From Polysphondylium violaceum (taxonomy: Eukaryota; Evosea; Eumycetozoa; Dictyosteliales; Dictyosteliaceae), in assembly GCA_000277445.1 (NCBI GenBank), contig AJWJ01000194.1, forward strand, positions 1 to 39,618: a stretch of 39,618 nucleotides of DNA, in the 5' to 3' direction. Below the pieces are notes generated by a model. The model was given only the letters and a program-made list of their open reading frames with translations. It searched no databases and was not told the origin of the DNA. Both the position numbers and the translations under genes were made by a program. Positions 1 through 10,972 of this stretch are shown piece after piece (the first letter of the stretch is position 1; each line of letters opens with the position of its first letter).

Positions 1-1680
1 AAAAAAATTCAAATCAATTTTGTTGCGTGTGGGTGTTCGAGGACTGAGCAAGCAAGATCTCATTTTTTCATATTACAATTAAAAGAAATGAGAAATTGAA
101 AGATGAGATTGTTTTTTCCTCATCAAACACTAAAAATCCTATAAAATACTATTCGTATGAGTAATATGTAATAAAACAACATTGGAGTGAGCCACACACA
201 TATTAGCTCGATATTCATAGTATTTGTATAAAATTACCAAAACGGTAAAAATAACGTTATTTTTTAAAAAAAATTAATTTTTTTTACAGATAAAATTTTA
301 TGTGTAGGAGGGAAATGGCCCCACCTTAAGGCCTTAAGATTAAAAAAAAAAAACCTTTTACTCCTATATATCATTTAAAAACCTAATTAGTTTATGTATG
401 TGTACTATACTAATAATATACACTTACCACCCTCAAATAAAGCCTTATCAATTAATTAATTAATTGGTGGACCCCATCTCTTTTTTTACTGGAAGAGGCT
501 TTTGCTGATCAACATATTAACCCCCATTTTTTTTTTTTAAAAATTTTTTTTTTTTATTTTCAAAAAAAATCCTCTGATATATATTAAATTTAGCAGCAGC
601 AACAACAACACCACCAAAAGTCTGTCTGTGTGTACACACATAGAACCTAAGTAATAACAACAACTCACTTTAGAGAATAAAGTAAAAGCGCAGCATATAG
701 GTGGGTGTCTTTAGAGCAGATTAGGAACACGACACTACTGATACAGCAGTGTATGTTGTTGATCTTCATTCAGGTTTTTTTCTTTTTTTTTTTTTTTTAT
801 TTAAATCTAGATTATTGTTATTTGTACATCATCTGCTGATTTCTATTGTATTGTTATCTATTGTATTGTATGTTATGCTATGTAGTGTTAGTGTTAGCTA
901 TGATAGTCAAGACCAATAGATTATAACAAACTCAAATCTCATCATTCATTCATTCATTTAATCACCCAAGCCAACGCGTTCAACACAGCACCACAAACAC
1001 TCACACACTCACACACTCATATGCTTATGTGTATATACAAATATATCCAACTCACACATAATTATACCCACCACACCTATTTTTTTTATTTTCAAAGATT
1101 TACCCATTTTAAATCAACTTTTGCATTTTTTTATTATATATGGTTGTGTTGTGTAATAGTTATAATTATAAACTTTTATCTTCCATAAATCATTTGACAC
1201 AAAAGATAGAGATAGAGGTAGAGTGAAAAAAAAAAAAAACAAAAAAAAAAAGAACTAGTTTATGAGTTATTCGTAACCCCTTCCTCACATTAATTTACAA
1301 CACATCCACATTCATATTCATATTCATATTCACCCACAAACACACTATCCCTATCAAAAGTAATCAGTAAACATCTTCATCATCATCATTATCATCTTCA
1401 TTATCTCACATGATTTTTATTATTATAGTTTTTTTATAATAGATTGAAATTAAAATTTATAATATACTAATATAGAATCTAAAACTACCCGACTTGATCA
1501 ATATAGAGAATCATTTGTTTTTTTTTTTTCATTTTTTTTGTTTTTTTTTATCAATCTATCTCCCTTTTTTTTGTTTTTGTAAAAAAGGTACAATAATATT
1601 ACACTCTCACATAGATAAATATAGTAATAGATAAAAGATAGAAAAGAAAAAAAAGAAACAAAGTTACACAACAAAAAGAA
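1..1680. other. Non-coding leader upstream of the PAS kinase gene
   Basis: No convincing coding sequence is visible. The stretch is AT-rich with many A and T tracts and short simple repeats (CATT-type near 940-960, ACACTC-type near 995-1020, TATTCA-type near 1312-1335, CAT-type near 1377-1395). A perfect 14-bp palindrome lies at 325-338 and a 9-bp-stem hairpin at 732-752. It most likely holds the promoter and 5' leader of the kinase gene at 1681. A small minus-strand frame at 1498-1707 overlaps that start codon and looks fortuitous. Confidence 0.6.
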
Positions 1681-4600
1681 ATGAATAATCCAGCCCATTT
1701 TCAACAAAGATCAATGGATAGTGCCATTGTGACAATTAATGATAAAGGTTTTATTCAATCAGTGGATAGAAAGACATGTGAGCTGTTTGGATACACAATC
1801 GAAGAGTTGCAACTGCAAAAAGTCAATATACTTATTCCCTCACCCTACAAAGAACAGCACGACACCTATATGCAAAACTACTTTGAAACAGGAGTGAAAA
1901 AGATTATAGACAAGAGTCGTGTCGTCGAGGGATTGCACAAGGATGGCAGTGTGTTTCCCATCACACTCTCTGTCACAGAGGTAAAGATATGGAATAAACG
2001 TATGTTTATAGGATCGATAGAGCCAGTCATTGACAAACGTCTGATTATCTATACGGACGTCAATGGCATCATTACCTATTGCAACAGAAATGTCGAAGAC
2101 TTGATTGGATATACACCGCCCGAGATGTTTGGAAAGAATGTCTCGTCGCTGATGCCATCACCCCATGCAAAGAATCACAGTGACTATATTGAAAAGAACT
2201 ATCATGGCGGCGGTTTGTGGAAGATGCTCAATAGAGTGAGAAATCTGCCAATCAAGCACAAGAATGGCGTCGTGTTTTTGGTCAGTATCCTCGTGACCAA
2301 GATATCCACCGATGGCATAGATATGTTTAAAGCCATCATTCAAACACCTCCCAAAGAGGCTGTGTTTACCGTCGATGGCGAGGGTATTATCAAGGCCAGT
2401 AATTTTAATTTCACCGAACCAATGTTTGGCTACACTCAAAAGGATCTCGTTGGCAACACCATTGGTATGTTGATTCCCGAGATGAGTAAACTTATCGATA
2501 GCTCTGTAGTAAACAATAGTAGCAGTATAAATAATACAACCGATGGACTCTCTTCACCAAGTAGCACCGGTAGTCATGCAGACGGTGAACAACCCGTTGG
2601 CAATCGTGGTATTGAAAGTTGGCTTGGTAGAACAAGAAAGGTGGATGTATGGCATAAAGATGGTTCAAGATTTCCTGTAAATTTAGAGATACTTAAACTT
2701 CAAGGTGAAGGATTAAACTTTTCAATTCAAATTAAAAAAGTAGTAGATAACCCAAGAGGTCTTTATAATAAAAAAGAGAATAGCAGTAGTAAAGAAGGTA
2801 AAGAAGGCAAAGAAGGTAAAGAGGGTAAAGAAGGTAAAGAAAAAGATAAAGATAACAGTAGTAGCAGTAATAGTAAAAAAGATAGCAAAGATAAAAAGAA
2901 AAGGAAAAAGGATAAGGATAAAGAATCTGAATCTGAAGAAAGTGATTCAGAAGAAAATGGTGATAGTAATAATAATAATAACAATAGCAGTAAGAAAAAG
3001 AAATCAAAATCAAAGAAAAGAAAAGAAAATAATGATGATGACGAACAATCTTCAGAATCTGAAGATGAAAGTGATGGTGGTGGTGGTAGTGGCAGCGGCA
3101 GCAACTCGAGTAAAAAACGTAAATCACGTCAACAATATTCAGAATATCATGCACCACCTGAAGTAATGGGTGACTATACTCTAGGTAGAACATTGGGTAG
3201 AGGAAACTATGGTGTAGTTAAATTGGGTACACATATTACAACCAAAGAAGAAATTGCTATAAAGATTCTTTATAAAGAACAAATGACTGAATCTGAATTT
3301 ACAAGATGTAAAAGAGAAATTGAAATTTTAAAACAATTATACCATCCTTATATAAATAAGTAAGTAATAGTAGTTATATAGCAGAAATTTTATGGTGGAA
3401 TAAGAGATTGATTATTAACAACAAATTTATTAGATTAATAAATGTTTTAGAAAATGAAGATGCAATGTTCATTTTAATGGAATTTTGTCCAGGAGGGGAT
3501 TTATTACACTATGTAAATAGACATGGATTAAAGGGTGTAAAAATGGTAAACTCTCCTGATATTGGTGATCAAGTTTTAATGGGTATTCCTTTATCTGAAG
3601 ATGATACAAAAAGAATTTTTACTCAAATTTGTTTAGGTATTGCTCATTGTCATAAATTAAATATTGCTCATAGAGATATTAAGCATAAAGTAAATATATT
3701 ACTATTATTATTATTATTATTATTTATTAAATATGATATTATATTAACACTTTTTTTATAGAATATATTATTTGATAATCAAATGAATGTTAAAATTATT
3801 GATTTTGGATTGAGTAATTGGTCTTATCAAGAGAAAATGTCATTTTGTGGTACACCTGCTTATGCAGCACCTGAAATGTTATTAGGTATAAATTATAATG
3901 GTCCTGAAGTTGATATTTGGTCATTGGGTGTTATATTGTATAGTTTGGTCACTGGAAAGTTACCATTTATAAATGTAACAGATATGATTGTTGGTAAATT
4001 TACTCTTCCTCAATCAATTCCTTTGGATTTACAAGATTTAATTAAAAAGATGTTGACTGTTGAAAGAGAGAAAAGATTAAATATAAATCATGTCATTAAT
4101 CATCCTTGGCTCTTAAAAGATCCAGCTAGTGTAAATTTAATTTCAACTCATTCAAATTTGTCAAATATTAGTTTAAATAGTAGTGCCGATTCTCCAATTG
4201 TTTCAAGTAATAATACTACAACAACTACTACAACCACATCAACTCCAACTTCAAATACAACAACAGCGACAGGTTCAATTTCCTCACCTCTCTCTTCTCC
4301 AATGCCAATGTCTATAAATACACCGCCAACAACAACCACTACAACCACTACATCAACATCGAATAGTAATAATATGGTACACACTCCAAACTCTCAATTT
4401 ATTCCACCTTCACCTTTTGAATTTCCAAATAATACTGAACAAAAATTGTATACAACAACAGATAATAATCAAACTTATTTTAATAACAATAACAATAGCA
4501 ATAACAATAATAATAATAATAATGGTAATTTTTATACGCATGCCAATACAAATAGTAATAATAATGAATCAAATAATACCAATACCAATAATAATAATGG

Positions 4601-4982
4601 TAGTTTTTATAATATCACCTCACCTACAGCTTCAGTAGCAACACCAACAAACAATAGTAATAACAACATATCAACCCCAACTCAAAATGCGACACCACCT
4701 GCATCAGTAACATCTTTAAGTAGTCCAGTTGAACATCAAATCGAATTTAATCAACAAATGGCATATTACCACCATTTCCCAAATTCAACTACCACTCCAC
4801 CCACTCAAATTCCTCCAAGTTTAACAGGCTCAATAACATCAACTCCTTTTGATTTAATGACAAATGAGCTTTATCAACAACAACAACAACAAATTCAACA
4901 ACTTCAACAACAAGTTCAACAACATCAATTACAAGCTCAACAATTACAACAACAAGCTGCTCAAGCTGCTCAAGCCCTTCAA

Positions 4983-5017
<35 letters not shown>

Positions 5018-5081
5018 ACAACAACAACAACAGCAACAACAACAACAACAGCAACAGCAACAACAAAACAACTTTCATTAA
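1681..5081 (+). CDS. Three-PAS-domain AMPK/PASK-like Ser/Thr protein kinase
   Basis: Three exons are inferred: 1681-3359, 3434-3689 and 3762-5081, giving about 1084 residues. Domains in order are PAS-1 (about 12-116), PAS-2 (119-222), PAS-3 (226-355), a Lys/Glu/Ser-rich linker with GKE repeats (about 365-480), a kinase domain (499 to about 765) and a Thr/Asn/Gln-rich tail ending in poly-Gln. Kinase landmarks seen are the GRGNYG glycine loop, AIK Lys528, HRDIK with Asp641, DFGLSN Asp659 and the FCGTPAYAAPE activation segment, which is AMPK/SNF1-like. PAS-3 resembles the first PAS of PAS kinase (AVFTVDG start). PAS-1 and PAS-2 resemble FixL-type PAS, with His60 and His166 in the haem-ligand position and Arg80 matching FixL Arg220. 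Family knowledge suggests a metabolic or gas-sensing kinase regulated by its PAS domains; the ligand is inference. Codons in the first about 800 nt end in C or G more often than in the rest. The gene converges on the array gene ending at 5401. Confidence 0.88.
4980..5066 (+). repeat. CAA/CAG trinucleotide repeat encoding about 29 Gln
   Basis: This is an interrupted CAA/CAG run in the last exon of the PAS kinase, coding an uninterrupted poly-Gln tract just before the C terminus. Shorter Gln, Asn and Thr repeats precede it from about 4200. Such homopolymers are common in dictyostelid proteins, and length variation between strains would be expected. Confidence 0.9.
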
Positions 5082-5400
5082 CAAATACTATTAAAAAAAA
5101 TAAATAAATCAAAACTAATCATAATATTTTTTATTTATATACAAATGATTGAGGTGGTTGAGGATGATAAAGTAGTGTTTGTGAGGCACCTTGCAATTGT
5201 TTTACCGTCGTTAGTTGTGTATAGAAACAATCACATATATCATTTTGGAAGCTTCTTAAAGAGAAGGAATTTTTTTTATCTGTCTACTCTTTATAATATA
5301 AATTCAAATTTCATAGTTTTAATCTATAGACAATCACTATAGCTTGGTTAGGGTCCCAAAGCTAAATTACATTTAATAATACAAATTCAAACTCTAAAGT
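5082..5400. other. Convergent intergenic spacer
   Basis: This spacer lies between the stop of the + strand PAS kinase and the stop of the minus-strand GTPase-kinase gene A. It must hold the 3' untranslated regions of both. A 65-codon frame at 5145-5342 has no recognisable features. Nothing else is seen. Confidence 0.6.
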
Positions 5401-7238
5401 TTATTTTTTAGATTTGTTTTGTTGACCAAGATTTACATTATTTTGTATTTTGAGTAAAGTTGAGTGAATTTCATTAAAGGTTGGTCTCTTTTTAGCTTTA
5501 TCAGCCCAACAGGATTTAATTAATTTGGAATAGTCTGCTGGACAATCTGATGGTATTGGAGGTCTTTCACCTTTACATACTATCACTGGTATAGTCCAAC
5601 TTGAAACACCTTCATATGGTTCTAATCTACAATATAATTCCCAAAGTACAATTCCAAATGAATAGACATCACATGATTCTGTGTATGGTTGACTTTTAAA
5701 TACCTCTGGTGCCATCCAACATGATGTACCTAAATTACGGGTCATTTGTTTAGAGACATCAATTGCTCTAGATGTCCCAAAATCAATTACCTTGGCTCTT
5801 AGATCTTCAGTTATCAATACATTTTGACTCTTTAAATCTCTATGAATTACATTTAATGAATGTAAATAATTCATAGCATCGGCAATATCAATAGCAATCG
5901 ATAATCGTTGAGAATAGGTTAATCCCACTTGTTTGTTTAATAATAAATTACTGAGAGAACCACCCTTCACCAATTCACTGACAAGGAAAAGATTGTTTAG
6001 ATCTTCTTTGTTGGCTCCATAAAATTTAGTAAAGCATTTATGATCCAATAAACTATATGTTATTTATATTAGAAAAATAGAAAATAAAAAGTATCTATAT
6101 TACTCAATACATACGTCATAATAGTTACTTCTCTATCAAACTCGTCAATACTAAAATAAATATTATCTTCGCTATAAACTTTAATAGCCACATCATTATC
6201 TTGATATCTACCTTGATATACTTTACCTGAAGCACCAGATGCTATTACTTTACCAAACTCTACTTCTTCTTTTTTAATTTCATTATATACATCGATCTTT
6301 TTGGCTAGAATATCACTTAATATTTCATCAAACGATTGATTCTGTAATAGCTCTGTTAGAGTTTTACCTTGAATATTTGGTGAGTTCTTTTCAACTAATA
6401 ATATCATAGATTAGTTAGTATATTGACTAATAGATAAAGGTAAATAGTACATACCACTAGGAGGTTGTAATGAATCATTTGACAAAGTTAAATCTGATAA
6501 TGACAATTCGTTTGTTGATGTTGTTGTTGATGTTGGTGGCATAGTTTGTTCATGTTGTTGTTTCTTTTTCTTTTTATTCTTATTCTTATTCTTTTTATTC
6601 TTATTGTTCACCTTTGCCTTTTCATTGACAAAAGCTTTGATCACATGTTGAAATAGATCATCTAAACCCTGTTGAGTGAGAGAGCTGCATTCACAATATA
6701 CATCGGCATTGATTTGTTTTCTCATTTCCTCGCCTTGTTCTGGTGTGATTGGAACGAGATTGTTTTCTGCAAGTTGATCTAAAGTATGTTTATCGTCTCT
6801 TAAATCAATTTTAGTGCCACAAAGAATGATCGGGATGAGACTAGTACCTGTGAATTGAATGTATCTATTGATATCATGATACCAGAGACTCAACACCTTA
6901 TTGTAGCTATCATGATCTACCACCGAATAGCAAATCATGAAAACATCTGTCTGTGAGTAATTTAAATTCCTCAGTGTTTCATATTCTATCTACAACAAAG
7001 ATGGGTATTAGTAGTTGTCAAATATCTCGTAGTATACCACTCCACACGTACCCTCTAGATATGATATCTCCCACGCAGTTATATCATATTCTTTATTATC
7101 ATCTTTAGATGGGATTCGGATGCATGCTATATCAAAAACCTTGGGTAGATATTCAGTAAACTTTTTCGTGGTGAGGGTGGCCAATATCGTTGATTTGCCA
7201 ACACCACCCCCCACCATCACCAGTTTAATATCACTCAT
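5401..7238 (-). CDS. Array gene A: Rac-like GTPase fused to a TKL kinase
   Basis: Four exons are inferred (7238-7052, 6985-6455, 6394-6115, 6052-5401), giving about 549 residues. Residues 1-183 are a Rho/Rac-family GTPase: a P-loop-like VGGGVGKS, G4 motif GTKIDL (119-124), a Rho-type insert region, and ECSSLTQQGL near the G5 position. A Lys/Asn tract (about 186-205) and a Ser/Thr linker ending in SNDSLQPPS follow. Residues about 240-549 are a TKL kinase: SGASGKVYQG loop, VAIK Lys311, HRDLKSQN Asp405, DFGTSR Asp423 and WMAPE, so catalytically complete by eye. The P-loop is one residue short of GxxxxGK(S/T), and the GQE around Rho Gln61 is replaced (SYLEE). GTP binding or hydrolysis may therefore be altered. 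The protein ends in NKSKK with no CAAX box. It lies in tandem with genes B, C and D. Confidence 0.85.
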
Positions 7239-7515
7239 CGATGTAGATTATGACTGGAGTTGTATGCAGTGTTAAATGTGTGGTTTTAAAAGAACAAAAA
7301 AAAAAAAAAACTAAAAAACCTAACTCAAAATTTTTATCTGAATGCCAACCTGAGCGGGAAATTTTTTATTTTATTTTTTATTTCAGAGTGAATGTGGATT
7401 GTGGACAATCGTGAAGATAAAGATAGAATATCTAGAAAAAGATAATTTTAATATTAGTGAATAAATTTTTCGAAAAATTTAAAAACTCTAATTTTAAGAG
7501 ATAAATGCATTAATT

Positions 7516-8843
7516 TTATTCATGCTTGGGCATTTGTTTTAAAATATCTATTACTTGAATGAATTTAGGCCTCTTTTTAGGATTTTGGTTCCAACAGGCT
7601 TTAATCAATTTGGTATAATCGGATGGACAGTCAATAGGAATTAGAGGTCTTTCACCTTTGGTCACCATGACGGGTATACTAAAGCTAGAAACCCCGCTAA
7701 AAGGTTCTGATCTACAATATATTTCCCAAAGTACAATACCAAAAGAATAGACATCACATGATTCTGTATATGGTTTGCTTTTACTTGATTTAATTACTTC
7801 GGGTGCCATCCAACAAATTGTACCTAAATTTCGGGTCATTTCTTTTGATGCATCAATGTCTCTAGAAGTACCAAAATCAATGAGTTTTGCTCTTAGATTT
7901 TGAGTGATTAATATATTTCCACTCTTTAAATCTCTATGAATTACATTTAATGAATGAAGAAAATTCATGGCCTCAGCAATGTCAATGGCGATTGATAATT
8001 TTTGGTGATATTCTAAACTTGCATGTTTGTTTAATAATAATTCTTTCAGAGATCCACCATTGATAAGCTCTGTAACAATAAAAAGATTTTTTGGATCCTC
8101 TTTATTAACTCCATAGAATGTAGTAAAACATTCATGATTTAATAACCTTGTTATACTTTGTATTTAAAGTTTTGTTAATAAAATTTTATAAAATTATTAA
8201 TTCTAAATACCCATACATACGTCATTATACTAACTTCTCTATTAAACTCTTCAATTTTAAAATTTAGATTATCTTCACTAAAAACTTTAATAGCCACATC
8301 TCTTTTTTTATATGTTCCTTTATAGACTTTGCCTGAGGTACCTTTTGCCAATTCATCTCCAAATTCTACTTCTTCTTTTCCGATTTCATTATAAACAGTG
8401 ATCTTTTTTGATAAAATATCACTAATAATTTCATCAATTGATTTATTATCATTTAATAAATCTGATAATGTTCCACCATGAGAATGAGTTTCAGCTTTAT
8501 AGTTTTGTATTTATTGATTAGTAGATTTTAGATAACCTTATATCTAGAAAAAAGTAGAAATACCATTATCATTTGTTGAAAATAAAAAATTTCCTATTGG
8601 TGGTAAACCATCTGTTGGCATTGATTGTGGATAAGAAGCTGCTCTTATAGTTGATGTTGTAGTTGTTGAGGTTACAGTTGTGCGTGGCATAGTTTGAGAA
8701 GTTTGTGGTTTCTTTATTAAAACTCTTTTCACATTTTTAAATCCATACTTAAAATATCCTCTAAAGCTAGATAAAAAATTTGATCTCCCACTGACAACAA
8801 GGTGTTTATTATTATCGCTCATTGTGTCTATTTGATCAGACAA
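7516..8843 (-). CDS. Array gene B: TKL kinase without the GTPase
   Basis: Three exons are inferred (8843-8564, 8494-8221, 8146-7516), giving about 394 residues. The first exon encodes about 93 Ser/Thr-rich and basic residues with no visible GTPase motif, in place of the GTPase of genes A, C and D. The kinase follows: GTSGKVYKG loop, VAIK lysine, HRDLKSGN, DFGTSR, CWMAPE, then the usual C-lobe. All key residues are present, so the domain should be active. The N-lobe exon is 274 nt rather than the 280 nt of its relatives, and the segment after APE has a short extra SSKSK-type insertion. Donor and acceptor phases match the other units. This gene probably arose by tandem duplication followed by loss or replacement of the GTPase exons. 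Confidence 0.82.
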
Positions 8844-8910
8844 ACGTAAATTAGTTTTTTTTTTTTTTTACTAAAAAATAGATTTTGGATTTTAAGTTTT
8901 TAAAATTTTG

Positions 8911-8930
8911 GAGAACTCGCAGAAACAAAA
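8911..8930 (-). promoter_or_regulatory. Upstream element shared by array genes B and D
   Basis: The + strand reads GAGAACTCGCAGAAACAAAA, about 70 bp upstream of the gene B start, and is preceded by a TTTTAAGTTT tract. A near-identical block sits about 80 bp upstream of gene D (15021-15040). The similar spacing suggests a conserved promoter element, or simply duplicated upstream DNA. Function is inference. Confidence 0.4.
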
Positions 8931-9006
8931 ATTGTCCGACTGGTAAAATTTCAAGTTTTTTTTTTTTATGGTGATCAGATTTCTTGCGAATTTATTAGGG
9001 GTAATT

Positions 9007-9052
9007 AGTTTAGAGACATCAATGTCTAACAATAAATCTCCTAAACTCGATC
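9007..9052 (-). pseudogene. Short kinase-derived relic between genes B and C
   Basis: About 45 bp match two separate parts of the array kinases. One is the activation-loop region (compare 5749-5765). The other is the stretch coding the N-terminal part of the C-lobe (compare 9727-9745). They are fused here out of context in non-coding DNA. This looks like a deletion remnant of an extra kinase copy. Confidence 0.4.
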
Positions 9053-9186
9053 AAAGCATTAAGATATTTAAATAAAAAACATATATATTTCTATAAAATA
9101 TAGGTTTTTGATAAAGAGAATATGTGTGAAAAGGGGGAGATAATTTTTTTTTCAATATTAATCACTACAGGTTAAAATGTTAAAGT

Positions 9187-10863
9187 TTATTTCTTGGATT
9201 TGTTTAATTGTCCGGGATTTAAATTACTTTGTATTTTGAGTAAAGTTGTATGAATGTCTTTGAATTTTGGTCTCTTTTTAGGTCTATCCCCCCAACATGC
9301 TTTCATCAATTTAGAATAGTCAGATGGACAATCAGATGGTATTAGAGGTCTTTTCCCTTCATTCAAAACCATCAATAATACCGTACAAGGTTGTATTCCT
9401 TCATAAGGTTCTAGTCTACAAAAAAGCTCCCAAAGAACAATACCAAATGAATATACATCGCATGATTCTGTGTATGGTTGACCTTTGAATATTTCTGGTG
9501 CCATCCATGAAACTGTACCCATACCCCCAGTTGCATCTTTAGCAGGTTCAATGGCTCTAGATGTACCAAAATCAATGACTTTTGCTCTTAAATCTTTTCC
9601 AATTAATACATTACCACTCTTTAAATCTAAATGATATACTCCCAAAGAATGTAGATAGCTCATAGCATCTACAATATCAATGGCTATTGATATTTTTTGA
9701 GGATATGTTAATTCAAGCTTTTTGTTAGATAACAATAAATCTCTAAGAGAACCACCTTTAACCAATTCACTGATATGAAAAGGACAATTAGGATCCTCTT
9801 TATTGGCTCCATAAAATCTAGTAAAACATTCATAATCTAATAAACTATAGTTATCCTTAAGCATTATTATTCAGTTATTTCTTATTCCTGAAAGCATTTA
9901 TACCTACGTCATTATCGTAACTTCTCTATTAAATTCATCAATACTAAAACTTGGATTATCTTTGCTATAAACTTTAATAGCCACATCTCTACCTTTATAT
10001 CTACCTTGATAAACTTTACCAGATGCACCTTTTGCTATTTCTTTTCCAAATTCTACTTCTTCTTTTTTAATTTCATTAAATATATTGATCTTTTTAGAAA
10101 TAATATAGTTTAATACTTCATCAAATGATTGGTTTTTTAGTAGTTCTTTGAAAGTTTTGCCTTGAATCTTTGGAACATATTTTTCAACTATGATAATCAA
10201 AGTTGATAAGTATTTTATAATAAAAGGTTTAAAAAACTATACATACGAGGTATCAAGCCACCAGAAGAAATAAAAGTTTTCATAACATGTTGAAAGAGGT
10301 CATTTAAACCTTGTAGTGTGATTGAGCTCACTTCGCAAAACACATCTGCTCTAATCTTTTTTCTCAGGTCTTCACCTTGATCTGATGTGATTGGAAGTTG
10401 ATCCTTTAGTTTAAGTTCTGTAAGAGTTTCTTTATCTTCTCTTAAATCAATTTTAGTGCCACATAGAATAACTGGGACTTTAGTAATCACACCTAGATGC
10501 TTTTTGATATCCATGTACCAAAAACTCAATACACTATTGAAACTATCTGGATTGACAACAGAGTAACAAATCATCACAACTTCTGCCTGTGAATAAAAGT
10601 TTGGCCTAAAGTATGTATCTAAGTAATTGATGAGTATTAATCATTTACAATAAAAAAAGTACCTTACCCCCATCCCATAATACCTTTAGATTTATATTAT
10701 ACTCTTGACCATCTTCCTTGCATACCTTTGTTGTATCATAGCCTTTATTTATATTATGTAAATACTCTGGGTGACTATTTTGGATGACCGTAGACAACAA
10801 TGTTGTTTTCCCAACTTTACCATTGCCCACAATAGATAATTTAATATTACTAATTTTGTTCAT
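9187..10863 (-). CDS. Array gene C: Rac-like GTPase fused to a TKL kinase
   Basis: Four exons are inferred (10863-10668, 10618-10247, 10187-9908, 9844-9187), giving about 501 residues. The start at 10863 gives MNKISNIKL, in register with the other units; an in-frame ATG at 10908 would add a hydrophobic leader and is less likely. The GTPase (1 to about 185) has a canonical P-loop GNGKVGKT (13-20) and GTKIDLRED, but the switch II GQE is missing (WDGDTYFRP). The kinase (about 190-501) has AKGASGKVYQG, VAIK, DFGTSR Asp374 and WMAPE. Its catalytic loop reads HLDLKSGN, so the Arg before catalytic Asp356 is Leu and the protein is a non-RD kinase. There is no Lys/Asn linker between the domains, unlike gene A. 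Identity is supported by the shared exon phases and closely related kinase sequence. Confidence 0.83.
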
Positions 10864-10972
10864 TCTCAGTAGAAATGTAAAATAAAATGTTTTTATAAAA
10901 AAATCCACTAATGGCTCTCGGATCCAGATCTTTTTCTAAAAATTTTAAGTTTTTAAAATTTGGGATAATTGT

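Noticed and set aside
33-48. tRNA B-box-like GTTCGAGGAC
   Set aside because: No A box, no foldable cloverleaf and no anticodon arm around it.
1498-1707. Minus-strand frame of 69 codons
   Set aside because: Phe/Lys/Tyr-rich translation of a T-rich leader, overlapping the PAS kinase start codon on the other strand; no domain.
3408-3761. Separate small kinase-like gene
   Set aside because: It is the middle exon of the PAS kinase; the frame begins inside the first intron and runs into the second.
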